Source of the DNA: Adiantum capillus-veneris
Lineage: Eukaryota; Streptophyta; Polypodiopsida; Polypodiales; Pteridaceae
Direction: 5' to 3'
Length of the DNA stretch: 64,000 nt
Assembly: GCA_014529385.2 (NCBI GenBank)
Contig: CM043947.1
Span: 120,976,891-121,040,890, forward strand
Below, in pieces: positions 31,925 through 40,544 of the stretch. Every line of letters starts with the position of its first letter. The stretch's first letter is position 1. A model generated the notes under the pieces. It worked only from the letters and a program-made list of their open reading frames with translations, ran no database searches and had not been told where the DNA came from. The position numbers were made by a program, and so were the translations under genes.

Positions 31925-32539
31925 CCCCCCCCTCTGCGTAGCTTTTCTAGCGCTGCCTTATTTTGAAGGACTTGCTTTATTTTATTAATAAAGACCCGGT
32001 CACTTAAAAGTGACCGACCACTTTAATAAAATAAAGTGTGAACCTGTTCAAACTTTAAAAACTCACTTAGTCAATGAAAACAATGCTACACGGACACATT
32101 CCAGGCGTCCCCGGGTGCAGGACACGACACAGATGCAATGCAGACACAGACTCCTCGCGGGAAAACATCTGTCCTCCCGCGACCGTTCTTGCTTTTCGTA
32201 AAAAGCGTCATTGAACCCATCTTTATTCTTGTGCTTGCGTTCTTACGCGTACTTTCTTACTCAGTTCGGATTTCGTCCTTAGCCTACGGGATGCCCCCTT
32301 ACTGATGCACCCGTCACCCATCATGTGACGCATCAGGGGCACTCGTAACCCGGCCCTTTCCACCGAACTTACGGGAACTCCTTCGCGATGTTTAACGTCA
32401 CCCATCAAATGACACATCAGAGTTGTCCGTTCCTGATGGCAGTTCCTGTAGCTACAATCTTTTAACAGTTCTTAGTGTACATAATAAAATATCATAAAAA
32501 GAAAAGATTGATCATAAGAAAATAGTCCAATTAGCAACA
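31925..32539 (-). repeat. 3' LTR of element B, proximal part
   Basis: Homologous to 38041-38654, nearly identical ('cagcccc..cctctgcgtagcttttc', 'gtgacgcatcaggggcactcgtaac'). It begins on the element strand with TGTTGCTAATTGGAC at 32539, next to the polypurine tract (32540-32552, GAAGCCAGAGGGA on the minus strand). Confidence 0.9.
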
Positions 32540-32551
32540 TCCCTCTGGCTT

Positions 32552-33004
32552 CTAAACAGTTGACCTCAACTGTAGTGCTTGGACATATACCTCCAGTATC
32601 TCGGGATAAGCTGCTAATTCCTCCTGCGTCATCCACTGAGCATCTAGATTCGAGTAGTTCTTAAACTTAACCAAATACTTCCGTGTTATCTTTCCGGATT
32701 TGAGAGGCCGCTCCTGATGACTTACTATCTGCTCCGGTTGGAGTATTTCTTTTGTTTCCTCAACCTCAGGAGGTTCCTCAGCACTAGGCTGGCTTGGAGA
32801 CGGTCCCACATACGGTTGGAGTAAGCTGACATGGAAAGCATTATGGATCTTCCAATTAGGCGGTAGCTCTAATCGGAAAGTGACATCATTCACTCGCTCA
32901 GTGATCTTAAACGGCCCATAATAACGGGTAGAAAGTTTTACCACTTTCCCCTTATGAGATGCTTGTTTCTTAAGTCTTGCCTTCTCAAACTTGAGTAAGA
33001 CTAA
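32552..33004 (-). pseudogene. B integrase C-terminus with chromodomain
   Basis: The frame 32944-32552 encodes STRYYGPFKITERVNDVTFRL (GPY/F module), WKIHNAFHVSLLQPYVG and a chromodomain (GKITRKYLVKFKNYSNLDAQWMTQEEL). It is joined upstream in frame to the integrase core, interrupted by a TAG at 33005-33007 (VG, stop, LVLLKFEKARL). Chromodomain integrases are the mark of chromoviruses. Confidence 0.92.
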
Positions 33005-33979
33005 CTATCCGACTGTTAAGTCTAGATTCCTTCTGTGCTTGTCTGCAGCTTTCTTATGCTTTTCCTGAGAGCGTAGAATAGCTCTCCTAACTTGCCCGTA
33101 GGCGGTGTCCAAATCCCGGACAAATTCATCTGCTGCAAAGATCTTATCCTTAGTTAAAAGGATGGGTGGAAGCAAAGGCTTTCCATAGAGAATCTCAAAA
33201 GGTGCTTTCCCCGTCGATGAGTGTATGGTATTGTTATACGTATACTCGACAAGAGGCAAATATTTCTCCCAGTCAGATTGCCGGTCTAACACATAAGCTT
33301 TTAACATATCCAATACTGTGGAATTGGCTGTCTCACTTTGCCCGTCCGTTTGAGGATGGTAGGCAGATGAAAAATTCAGCTTTGTACCAAGATTATCCAT
33401 CAAGGCACGCCAAAAATTTCCTGTCATGCGAGGATCTCGATCGCTCACAATAGACTTAGGCATTCCGTGATGCTTAAAGATCTGTGCTAGAAAGACCCTA
33501 GCCATATGATCTGCTTTGATCGTTTTCTTGACTGGTATGAAGTGTGCTTGCTTGCTAAACCTGTCCACAATGGTCCAAATCGCGTCATTTCCAGTCTGAG
33601 TTCTAGGGAGGTCCATGATGAAGTCCATGGCAATACTTTCCCAAGGTTCATTAGGCACAGGCAAAGGTTGTAGCAACCCAGGCGTCTTATGCCGATCATA
33701 CTTCACTTTTTGGCAAACCAAACATTCCCTGACATACTTATCAATGTCTGCTTTAAGGCTAGGCCAAAAGAAATATCTTTCCATTGCTAAGGTTGTAGGG
33801 AGAATACCCCGATGACCCGCATAAGGCGAAGCGTGTGCTTCATCCATGATCTTCTTTCTTAATGGTTCTGCCACACATATAGCCTGATGGTGGTAGAGAT
33901 AACCGTCCCGAATGGAATAGGGAAACTCAATTCTCTCCACGATGTAGCTTTCCCCAAATGGTGGAGAAGTCTGGATCAT
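33005..33979 (-). pseudogene. B integrase core
   Basis: Zinc region HASPYAGHRGILPTTLAMERYF ... CLVCQ, core with MDFIMDLPRTQTGND (Asp), SDRDPRMTGNFW (Asp) and SETANSTV (Glu), then KAPFEILYG. The D,D-35-E triad is intact. The frame overlaps the end of the RT/RNase H frame near 33927-33979, where a single frameshift separates the two; the first ~15 codons here (MIQTSPPFG) are out of frame. Confidence 0.93.
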
Positions 33980-35144
33980 TCGGATACAAATCCGGTAGTG
34001 CTTCTAATTCTTGGTGATACACCGAAGTGATAGCGTTCACCCTTGGCCGCCTAGACAATGCGTCTGCGACTACATTCTTACTCCCAGCCGTGTGAAGGAT
34101 CTGAAAGTGAAACATAGACAAAAAGTTTGCCCATCTCATCTGCTTCTCAGATAGTTTCCTTTGCGTAAGAAAATACCGCAAACTCTGGTGATCAGTCTTG
34201 ATCACAAAATCCGCTCCTAGAAGATAGTGCTTCCAGTTGGATAAGGCGTGAATCACAGCCGTGAGTTCCTTTTCGTAGATTGATGAATGCAACTCTGCAT
34301 CCTTAAGCCGTCTGCTTTCATAAGCCACTACATGGCCTTCTTGGTTTAACACTGCTCCAATGCAATCGCCTGAAGCATCGCAGTGAACCTCAAATGGTTT
34401 CCTTAAGTCAGGCACTATCAAAATAGGTCCATGGCTTAGCAAGTACTTGAGCCAATCAAAAGCTCCTTGTTGTCTCGATCCCCATCTGAAAGGAATCTTC
34501 TTCTCTGTCAAATCATGAAGTGGTCCTGCTACATGAGCAAATCCTCGGACAAACCTTCGATAGTATGAACATAATCCCAGGAAGCTACGTACATCATGTA
34601 CCGTAGTGGGAATAGGCCAATCTTCTACCACTCGGATCTTGGCAGGATCCATACTCACTTGATTGTGAGAGACTATATGGCCGAGATAGTGTATCTCAGA
34701 GAGAAAGAACTCGCTCTTCTTTGCATTCACATGCAACTCATGCTTTCGCAATTCTTGAAACACTAAGTCCAAGTGCTTCCAATGTTCCTCTTCTGACTTA
34801 GAGAAGATGAGTATGTCGTCAAAGAATACTCCCGTAAAAGCTCGATACGGGCTGAAAATGTGGTCCATCATGCGATTGAACGTCGCAGGAGCATTGGTCA
34901 AGCCGAAAGGCATTACCAAAAATTCATATAGTCCAAAGGTTGTGCGGAAAGCAGTCTTATGGACATCCTCAGGGGCGATCCGTATCTGATGATACCCACT
35001 CTTTAAGTCTATGGGACTAAAGACACTTGCACCCTGCAACTTATCAAGTATATCATCAATCCGGGGGATCGGAAAGCGATTCTTGATTGTGATCTTGTTT
35101 AAAGACCGATAGTCTATGCACATTCGAAACGTGCCATCTTTCTT
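33927..35144 (-). pseudogene. B reverse transcriptase and RNase H
   Basis: The frame 35123-33927 encodes [58 protein letters not shown], catalytic FFDDILIFSKS (about 34835), NAKKSEFF, the connection region (RSFLGLCSYYRRFVRGF), and RNase H with VHCDASGDCIGAVLNQ, YEKELTAVIHAL, TDHQSLRYFL and VADALSRRP. All catalytic acids are present. It is separated from the RT start by a TAG at 35145 where D has CAG (VLLV, stop, KKDG), a C-to-T change. Confidence 0.93.
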
Positions 35145-35876
35145 CTACACCAGTAGAACTGGAGAGCAGTAGGGTGAAGCACTGGGCCCTACTAACCCTT
35201 TCTCTAGAAGCTCGTTGACTTGCTTCAAAATTTCCTCTTGCTGAGCAAGACTTACCCGGTAAGGGGGTTGATTGGGAGGCGAGCTACCCGGTATGAGATC
35301 TATGCGGTGATCTTCTGGGCATACCGGAGGGAGTTCATCAGGAAGTGTCTCCGTGAAACAATCCTTGTACTTTTCAATAAATTGAAGACGCTTAATTTCC
35401 AGACTAGAGAGAGAGTCCCTACTAGTTTTATCCTTTGCAAAAATCAAGTAAGCAGAAACACACTTCTTCGTTTCTTTCTTAATGGAGATATGGCTTACAA
35501 TCGGGAACTGTCAATCTCCTGCATCAGCATGAATCTTTATTTTCTTACCCCCATGATCAAAAGTGAGAGTCTTTTCCACATAATTGGGAATAGGTGTCAT
35601 GTGGAAGTGCCATGGCATACCCAAGATGATATCACATCCCTCGATGGGTGCCATCAAAAATGATTCGCGGTCCTTGTACTCGCCAATCCGAAGATTGAGC
35701 TGTCCTTGCACGGGAGTTGCATTGGTTGTCAACCCCTCGAATGCCAATCCGGATGTAACCAATGTGCCAAGCTGAGCCGATGTGAGGCACAATCGTTCCG
35801 TAGTATCCAGGGAGATGAAGTTATCCGTGGATCCTGGATCATAAAGAATCAGTACTAACTGGTTGTTCAAAGGCCC
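35145..35876 (-). pseudogene. B protease and start of reverse transcriptase
   Basis: 35870-35511 encodes the aspartic protease (QLVLILYDPGSTDNFISLD, then EGCDIILGMPWHF). A TGA at 35511 interrupts, and the same frame continues with FPIVSHISIKKETKKCVSAYLIFAKD and 35447-35145, the RT N-terminus (PEDHRIDLIPGSSPPNQPPYRVS, GLVGPSASPYCSPVLLV). The protease active-site motif DPGS is intact. This frame is the direct continuation of Gag through a TAG at 35877. Confidence 0.9.
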
Positions 35877-37118
35877 CTAGCCCTTCAGAAGTTGACGCTT
35901 CCCTTTCTCCATTTCTGTGTTTCCTTGAACATCTGGAATTGAGTTCGAGCTTGGTGGTGCGGGTTCCTTCCTTGCTTTCTCTTTCTTCGTAGAGGCTTGC
36001 TCTTGTCGTTGCTGCTTTAGCGGGCAATCCGGTTTCATATGTCCTTTCTCGCCACAGTAGAAGCATCTCCCTTCTTCTCTGAAAGTTTGGAGTTGAGTAG
36101 GAGAAAGATACTTAGTTCGCTTGCCAGTGCCCTCTGGCTTCTTAGAATGATCATCGTCTCTAGATGGAGGACGTTTTCTTCCTTGGCCCCCATGGTCATC
36201 ATAGACCCCTCTTTGCCTTGCACGGTAAGTGCTATGCTCCATCTTTCTGGGCGTCCCAGTTGAGTGCAGATCCTCATCAATGATTGCTGACTCCATCATC
36301 CTTTGAAGAGTATCATGCGGATACACCTTCATACTCTTTCGAAGCTGCGGTTGGAGACCCGCTTCAAACTTTCTTTTCTTTTCCTCCTTGGCTATCTTCA
36401 TGAAGGGAGTGACCTTCAAAAGAACCGACCAATACTTGTCCACATAAGTCGTTACTCTTTCATGTTCCTTTTGGGCAAGCCAGTCCCATTCCTTCCGTAT
36501 GTCCTGCTCGAAGTCAAGTGGAAGAAATTGTTCATAAAATTCAGATTTGAAGCTCTCCCAAGTTTTGGCCTGAGAACCTTCCAGAATCTTGGCTAACCAC
36601 CAATTACTTGCCGTTTCCTTGAGGTGCATCCCCACATGGCGTAATTTGGATTTTTTTGTGAAGTGCCCATTGGTAAAGGCGACTTCAAACTGTCTGATGA
36701 AGGACAGTGCTTTGGAGATGTCTCTCCGTCCGTTGTAGGTATCGAACTTGATGTCCTTGTCGCCTGATTTGAAGACTCTCATGCGATGTTGAGACTTGCG
36801 ACCTTGCTTCTTGAATCGAGGCTTATCTTTAGGTTGATGTAGGGTAGTGGCAGTAGTAGCGGCTTCCTTCTTCTGACGAGATGATCGAGAAGTAGAAGTA
36901 TAATCAGGAGAGTAAGATGGAGATGAGATAGAGATGTCCTTGCTCTTGTCTAGCAAAGAGAGCGCTTTTTCCTGGCCTTTCCTTGAAATAGGCCGTTCAT
37001 TCCGATCCGAAGATCCTTTGTGCACATCGGCACGTTCTTCTTCTCTTGCCTCCTGTGGTCTCACGCCAACAGTGTTGTCTGGATGCTTGGCTGCATTAGT
37101 TCCATTCGTTTTCTTCAT
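35877..37118 (-). CDS. B Gag with zinc knuckle
   Basis: 413 codons, ATG at 37118 (MKKTNGTNAAKHPDN). Ser/Lys/Glu-rich N-terminal part, then the retroelement Gag core (IKFDTYNGRRDISKALSFIRQFEVAF, LKETASNWWLAKILEGSQAKTWESFK, FYEQFLPLDFEQDIRKEWDWL). CCHC knuckle CFYCGEKGHMKPDC near 36065-36025. It ends in TAG at 35877-35879, about 60 codons after the knuckle, with the protease in the same frame. It belongs to the broad family of gypsy Gag (retrotrans_gag) and is longer in its disordered N-terminus than D Gag. A possible frame still starts upstream near 37150, but no better ATG is seen. Confidence 0.9.
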   Translation of the reverse strand: MKKTNGTNAAKHPDNTVGVRPQEAREEERADVHKGSSDRNERPISRKGQEKALSLLDKSKDISISSPSYSPDYTSTSRSSRQKKEAATTATTLHQPKDKPRFKKQGRKSQHRMRVFKSGDKDIKFDTYNGRRDISKALSFIRQFEVAFTNGHFTKKSKLRHVGMHLKETASNWWLAKILEGSQAKTWESFKSEFYEQFLPLDFEQDIRKEWDWLAQKEHERVTTYVDKYWSVLLKVTPFMKIAKEEKKRKFEAGLQPQLRKSMKVYPHDTLQRMMESAIIDEDLHSTGTPRKMEHSTYRARQRGVYDDHGGQGRKRPPSRDDDHSKKPEGTGKRTKYLSPTQLQTFREEGRCFYCGEKGHMKPDCPLKQQRQEQASTKKEKARKEPAPPSSNSIPDVQGNTEMEKGKRQLLKG

Positions 37119-37286
37119 TCCGCCCGAAAGCTTTTGGACGTCTGGCTACAGTAAGATCTGTTGCAACTCCGCAAGCTGAGCTTGCACTTGTTGAAGCTCC
37201 TCTTCAACGCTTCTCCCTTGGCTCGCCATGGTTCTTCCCGTTCTTCCCGGAATCGTCCTTCTTTGCAGAGAAAGAGAGGAGTCCGA

Positions 37287-37298
37287 GCTCTGATACCA
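37287..37298 (-). other. Primer-binding site of element B
   Basis: The minus strand reads TGGTATCAGAGC, exact for initiator-Met tRNA, one base after the LTR terminus GTGACA. Confidence 0.9.
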
Positions 37299-37299
37299 C

Positions 37300-38654
37300 T
37301 GTCACAAAACGGGAGCGTACACGAGCGCTTAGAAAATCTGAAAATTATAATTCTTTGAAAACATGAGAAGAGAGAAGATCGACACAGTATTGGGGACCAA
37401 AAGATGGGCTAGTCCCCCTCCGTTAAGAGTATTCTTTTATTCACGGAGAATTCTTATACAAGCGAGAGAAGATCGACACAGTATTGGGGACCAAAAGATG
37501 GGCTAGTCCCCCTCCGTTAAGAGTATTCTTTTATTCACGGAGAATTCTTATACAAGCACGAGAACCCGAGGAAACCCCTCCGTTCTGTAATCTTAGACCC
37601 GAAGGTCGTGCTTTCCCGTAAAGGGCTTGGACACAAGGCCGTTCCTTCCCGTAAGGGACTTAGGCGCGAAGCCGTACTTTCCCGTAAGGGACTTAGGCGT
37701 GAAGCCGTACTTCCCGTGAAGGGCCTTCCCATGAGACGGGAGATTCCTGCAAAACAAACCACACAAAGCAACAATTCTCAATGCGTATCAACACCTTATA
37801 CCTGTCGCTCCTTGCTCGAAGAATCGACCTCCGTACTCAGTCGTCATGCGAACACTTGCAAAATTCTGTCGCCAGTCTCTGCTCCAGAATCCTAGCGCTA
37901 GTTCTTGCTGCTGCTCACGGCGTATCAAAACTGGAACGCTTGCTGCCCTCTTATAGGCTCTGGCACCTGGCAGGAATAGAGGCCCAAAAAGCAGAGCCAG
38001 CGCTCCTAGAGAGAGGAGAGAGAAAGATTGCAAATTCAGCCCCACCCTCTGCGTAGCTTTTCTAGCGCTGCCTTATTTTGAAGGACTTGCTTTATTTTAT
38101 TAATAAAGGCCCGGTCACTTAAAAGTGACCGGCCACTTTAATAAAATAAAGTGTGAACCTGTTCAAACTTTAAAAACTCACTTAGTCAATGAAAACAATG
38201 CTACACGGACACATTCCAGACGTCCCCGGGTGCAGGACACGACACAGATGCAATGCAGACAGAGACTCCTCGCGGGAAAACATCTGTCCTCCCGCGACCG
38301 TTCCTGCTTTTCGTAAAAAGCGTCATTGAACCCATCTTTATTCTTGTGCTAGCGTTCTTACGCGTACTTTCTTACTTAGTTCGGATTTCCTCCTTAGCCT
38401 ACAGGATGCCCCCTTACTGATGCACCCGTCACCCATCATGTGACGCATCAGGGGCACTCGTAACCCAGCCCTTTCCACCAAACTTACGGAAACTCCTTCG
38501 CGATGTTTACCGTCACCCATCAAATGACACATCAGAGTTGTCCGTTCCTGATGGCAGTTCCTATTGCTACAATCTTTTAACAATTCTTAGTGCACATAAT
38601 AAAATATCATAAAAAGAAAAGATTAATCATAAGAAAATAGTCCAATTAGCAACA
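37300..38654 (-). repeat. 5' LTR of element B, with internal tandem duplications
   Basis: 1355 bp. 37370-37465 and 37466-37562 are two nearly perfect copies of a ~97-bp unit ('agaagatcgacacagtattggggacc' to 'gaattcttatacaagcg'), single in the 3' LTR. A second local expansion of the ~35-bp 'cccgtaagggacttaggcg' unit lies at 37610-37705. Poly-pyrimidine and GC-rich U5 resemble the other copy. It pairs with 17192-17698 plus 31925-32539. Confidence 0.92.
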
Positions 38655-38659
38655 CACTT

Positions 38660-38792
38660 TGTTCATAATCATAGCACTTTCCATTAAGAACGGAAGGCTA
38701 TCCCTTCCATAAGGACTAAAAGGAACCCTTGAGCACAGCTCGGAGCACTCATCTTGAGCAAAGCGCAAACATTCATTCCGCTGCACCTAACA
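38660..38792 (+). repeat. 3' LTR of element A, end part
   Basis: Begins 'tgttcataatcatagcac', continuing the A LTR cut at 17191, and ends CACCTAACA at 38792. It is followed by TAGAA (38793-38797), the A target duplication. Confidence 0.9.
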
Positions 38793-38797
38793 TAGAA

Positions 38798-38846
38798 GTT
38801 GCCACGTCCTCGTGACATAGTTAACAATTGCTACATCCTTGTGACA
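38798..38846 (-). repeat. 5' LTR of element C, end part
   Basis: Contains 'gttgccacgtcctcgtgaca' and then 'attgctacatccttgtgaca', two copies of the LTR end unit, as in the solo LTR at 55.33-55.38 kb. It is followed by target duplication ATTGC. Confidence 0.8.
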
Positions 38847-38851
38847 ATTGC

Positions 38852-38935
38852 CGATATGGTATTTGCTTTAGAATACGTAAATGAGAGGTGCACACAATGC
38901 AATACTTTAAGTGCAGATTCTACTGACTCGAATGA
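38852..38935 (-). other. Internal region of element H, right part
   Basis: 84 bases between the C insertion and the H 5' LTR. I see no convincing primer-binding site: the minus strand next to the LTR reads TCATTCGAGTCAGTAG, not TGG-initial. Either the site has decayed or the LTR boundary is a few bases off. Confidence 0.55.
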
Positions 38936-39967
38936 TGACAATCACCTCGGTAACTCCTCAAGATGAGGCACTCCATGGTTGATTTGATGCACCTTTGGAT
39001 CCTTCTTGCTGTGGAATTGTGGATGCCCACCAAGGGACTAATTTGCACTCTCGATGTAAGAGGAATGAAGGGTTGAAAACGCAGATCTCGACAATGCCAA
39101 TCATGGACGACAATAGAGCACTTGATGACAGCGAGGAAATAGCCAAGGGGAGGCTCAATGGGTTGTCAAAGTACTAGACTGCAACGGATGATCACGAGGA
39201 CAATTCCAAGCCGTTTTGTCTTGGGAAGTTGGGCTGAAAACTGAGATCGCTGGCTGATCTGCTGAAACTGGCAAGGCCGGGCTGATCTGGAGCAAAAGAC
39301 AAGGCTGACCTGCTGAATCCCCAAAGCGCTAGGGCTGATCTGGGGTCTCGAGCAAAATGCTGGCCTGATCTGCTGTCGCCGGGCTGCCTTAGTGCAAAAA
39401 CGCTAGGCTGAGATTTGCTCCCAAAACGCCAAGTGCTCTGCTCTCTCTAGCGCCCAAAAACTGATTTGACTCAAAACGCTCACAAATGGCTCCCTTTATA
39501 GGTGAAGAATTAGCCTTAAGAACTTATTCAAGGCTTAGGTAGGGCAAGCTGTCCATCAGACCCAACAAAATAAGTCAATAAATTGATTTATTAAAAATTG
39601 ATCCAGGGGAGTCCAGTTAGGGTGAAACTCTCGCACATCCGCCCCCCGAGGAATCCGATCGACGCGGGGAATGGCTCGTGGATTCCTCTAATCTAGAACT
39701 ACATGCTCATCATGCCAGATGCCCACCGTAGTGTAATAACATATGTCAAAACGCGTTTACAACCATTTATGCAAGAGGGTTTCAAAACTAGAAAACCTAA
39801 TCTAATGGACTTGTCCGAACATGCAAGTCCTGCGAATAGGCTCACAAAATTTACGGTACTAATCCTCCTCAAATTCTAGACACTCTTATCTAGGAAAAAA
39901 GGGAAAATTGGCTTTGGAAGTCAATGAAGCATGTCCACGTGGCACACAGAGCCATGTGCACGTGATA
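38936..39967 (-). repeat. 5' LTR of element H
   Basis: About 1030 bp, homologous to 3365-4343. It ends CACGTGATA where the partner has CACGTGACA, followed by target duplication ATGAT. AAAACGC words occur at about 39076, 39394, 39424 and 39472. Confidence 0.75.
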
Positions 39968-39972
39968 ATGAT

Positions 39973-40544
39973 GTTCCCCACGATGACTTTTGAGAGAGGC
40001 TCTCCTAGGTGATGTGAAAATGTCCAAAACACAAGGATGGGGATGATGCAGCTACTCGCAAACAATGGACTGCCTCTTGGATCAATGATACCCTTGTTGG
40101 TTTCCGGCTAGCAATAACCTTTGCTCCCCACCTTGGATGGTGTGAAACAAACTGCAAACCAAATGGACTCTCATAGAGCAAATGGAAGGATATGCAAACG
40201 ATGATGTACAAGAAGGTTACCGGCCAGCCTATGTTGCCTCTACGTGGAAAGATTGGCAGGAGCAACGCCGAATGGGAGATGAAGATGGGATATGTCCTTT
40301 GGAATACCCAAGACCATGGCAAGTCCTCTATGTATGGCAAGTCCTCTATGTGATGTCTCATGAAACCGCCAAGTAACTCCTCAAAGATAAGAGGCTCCTC
40401 TTGGGGCTTCGACTAGATTGTCATATGATGGAAGCTCTAGATGAATCCTTGTGTCTGCAACGGATGTGGCTGCGAATATAGGCTCATGATGCCTACGAAC
40501 TCCCGCGGTGGTTGCCTCGGATTGAGACCCTTTGGCTCCGGATT
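39973..40544 (+). other. Unassigned sequence right of H
   Basis: No element recognised. A 64-codon + strand frame (40182-40376) has a fairly gene-like composition but contains a 22-base tandem duplication (tggcaagtcctctatgta/tgtgatg region, 40317-40352) and matches nothing I know. It may be a decayed exon or chance. Confidence 0.3.

Larger units (their letters stand above)
17192..38654 (-). mobile_element. Element B: Ty3/gypsy chromovirus inserted in the A 3' LTR
   Basis: Target duplication CACTT (17187-17191 and 38655-38659). The 5' LTR is 37300-38654, primer-binding site 37287-37298, gag-pol 37118-32552, polypurine tract 32540-32552, and 3' LTR 31925-32539 plus 17192-17698, split by copia element G. 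All gypsy domains are present in order, with a C-terminal chromodomain, but the reading frame has at least four stops and one frameshift. Its Gag and LTRs differ from the C/D lineage. Confidence 0.92.
12817..38792 (+). mobile_element. Element A: non-autonomous LTR retrotransposon with coiled-coil ORF
   Basis: Target duplication TAGAA (12812-12816 and 38793-38797). The 5' LTR is 12817-14063, an initiator-Met primer-binding site is at 14065-14076, the interior is 14064-16010, a polypurine tract AAAAGGAGGGGA lies at 16011-16022, and the 3' LTR is 16023-17191 plus 38660-38792, interrupted by element B. The ~2-kb interior holds no protease, reverse transcriptase or integrase, only a charged coiled-coil frame. 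A second copy, A2, starts at 62183, so this is a real family. It resembles LARD/TR-GAG-type elements that borrow the replication machinery of others. Confidence 0.85.
4667..38851 (-). mobile_element. Element C: decayed Ty3/gypsy retrotransposon inserted in H
   Basis: Target duplication ATTGC (4667-4671 and 38847-38851) flanks 4672-38846. The parts are the 3' LTR at 4672-6238, polypurine tract 6239-6251, pol and gag remnants 6546-11339, primer-binding site 11419-11435 and 5' LTR 11436-12811, which continues after nested element A at 38798-38846. Gag and integrase closely resemble those of D, so C and D belong to the same lineage although their LTRs have diverged. Coding capacity is destroyed by many stops, frameshifts and deletions. 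Confidence 0.88.
3360..39972 (-). mobile_element. Element H: short non-autonomous LTR retroelement, outermost shell of the nest
   Basis: Two related ~1-kb LTRs (3365-4343 and 38936-39967) enclose only about 410 bases of own sequence (4344-4666 and 38852-38935) once nested element C is removed. The outer flanks carry a 5-bp target duplication, ATGAT (3360-3364 and 39968-39972). Orientation follows from a polypurine tract on the minus strand next to the left LTR. No gag or pol is present, so it must have been mobilised by proteins of another element. The ratio of ~1-kb LTRs to a ~0.4-kb interior is TRIM-like, though the LTRs are long for that class. Confidence 0.75.

Noticed and set aside
35877-35879. 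TAG between Gag and protease of B as a programmed readthrough site
   Set aside because: It lies about 60 codons past the knuckle, no readthrough context is evident, and two more stops of the same kind follow in pol, so decay is the simpler reading.
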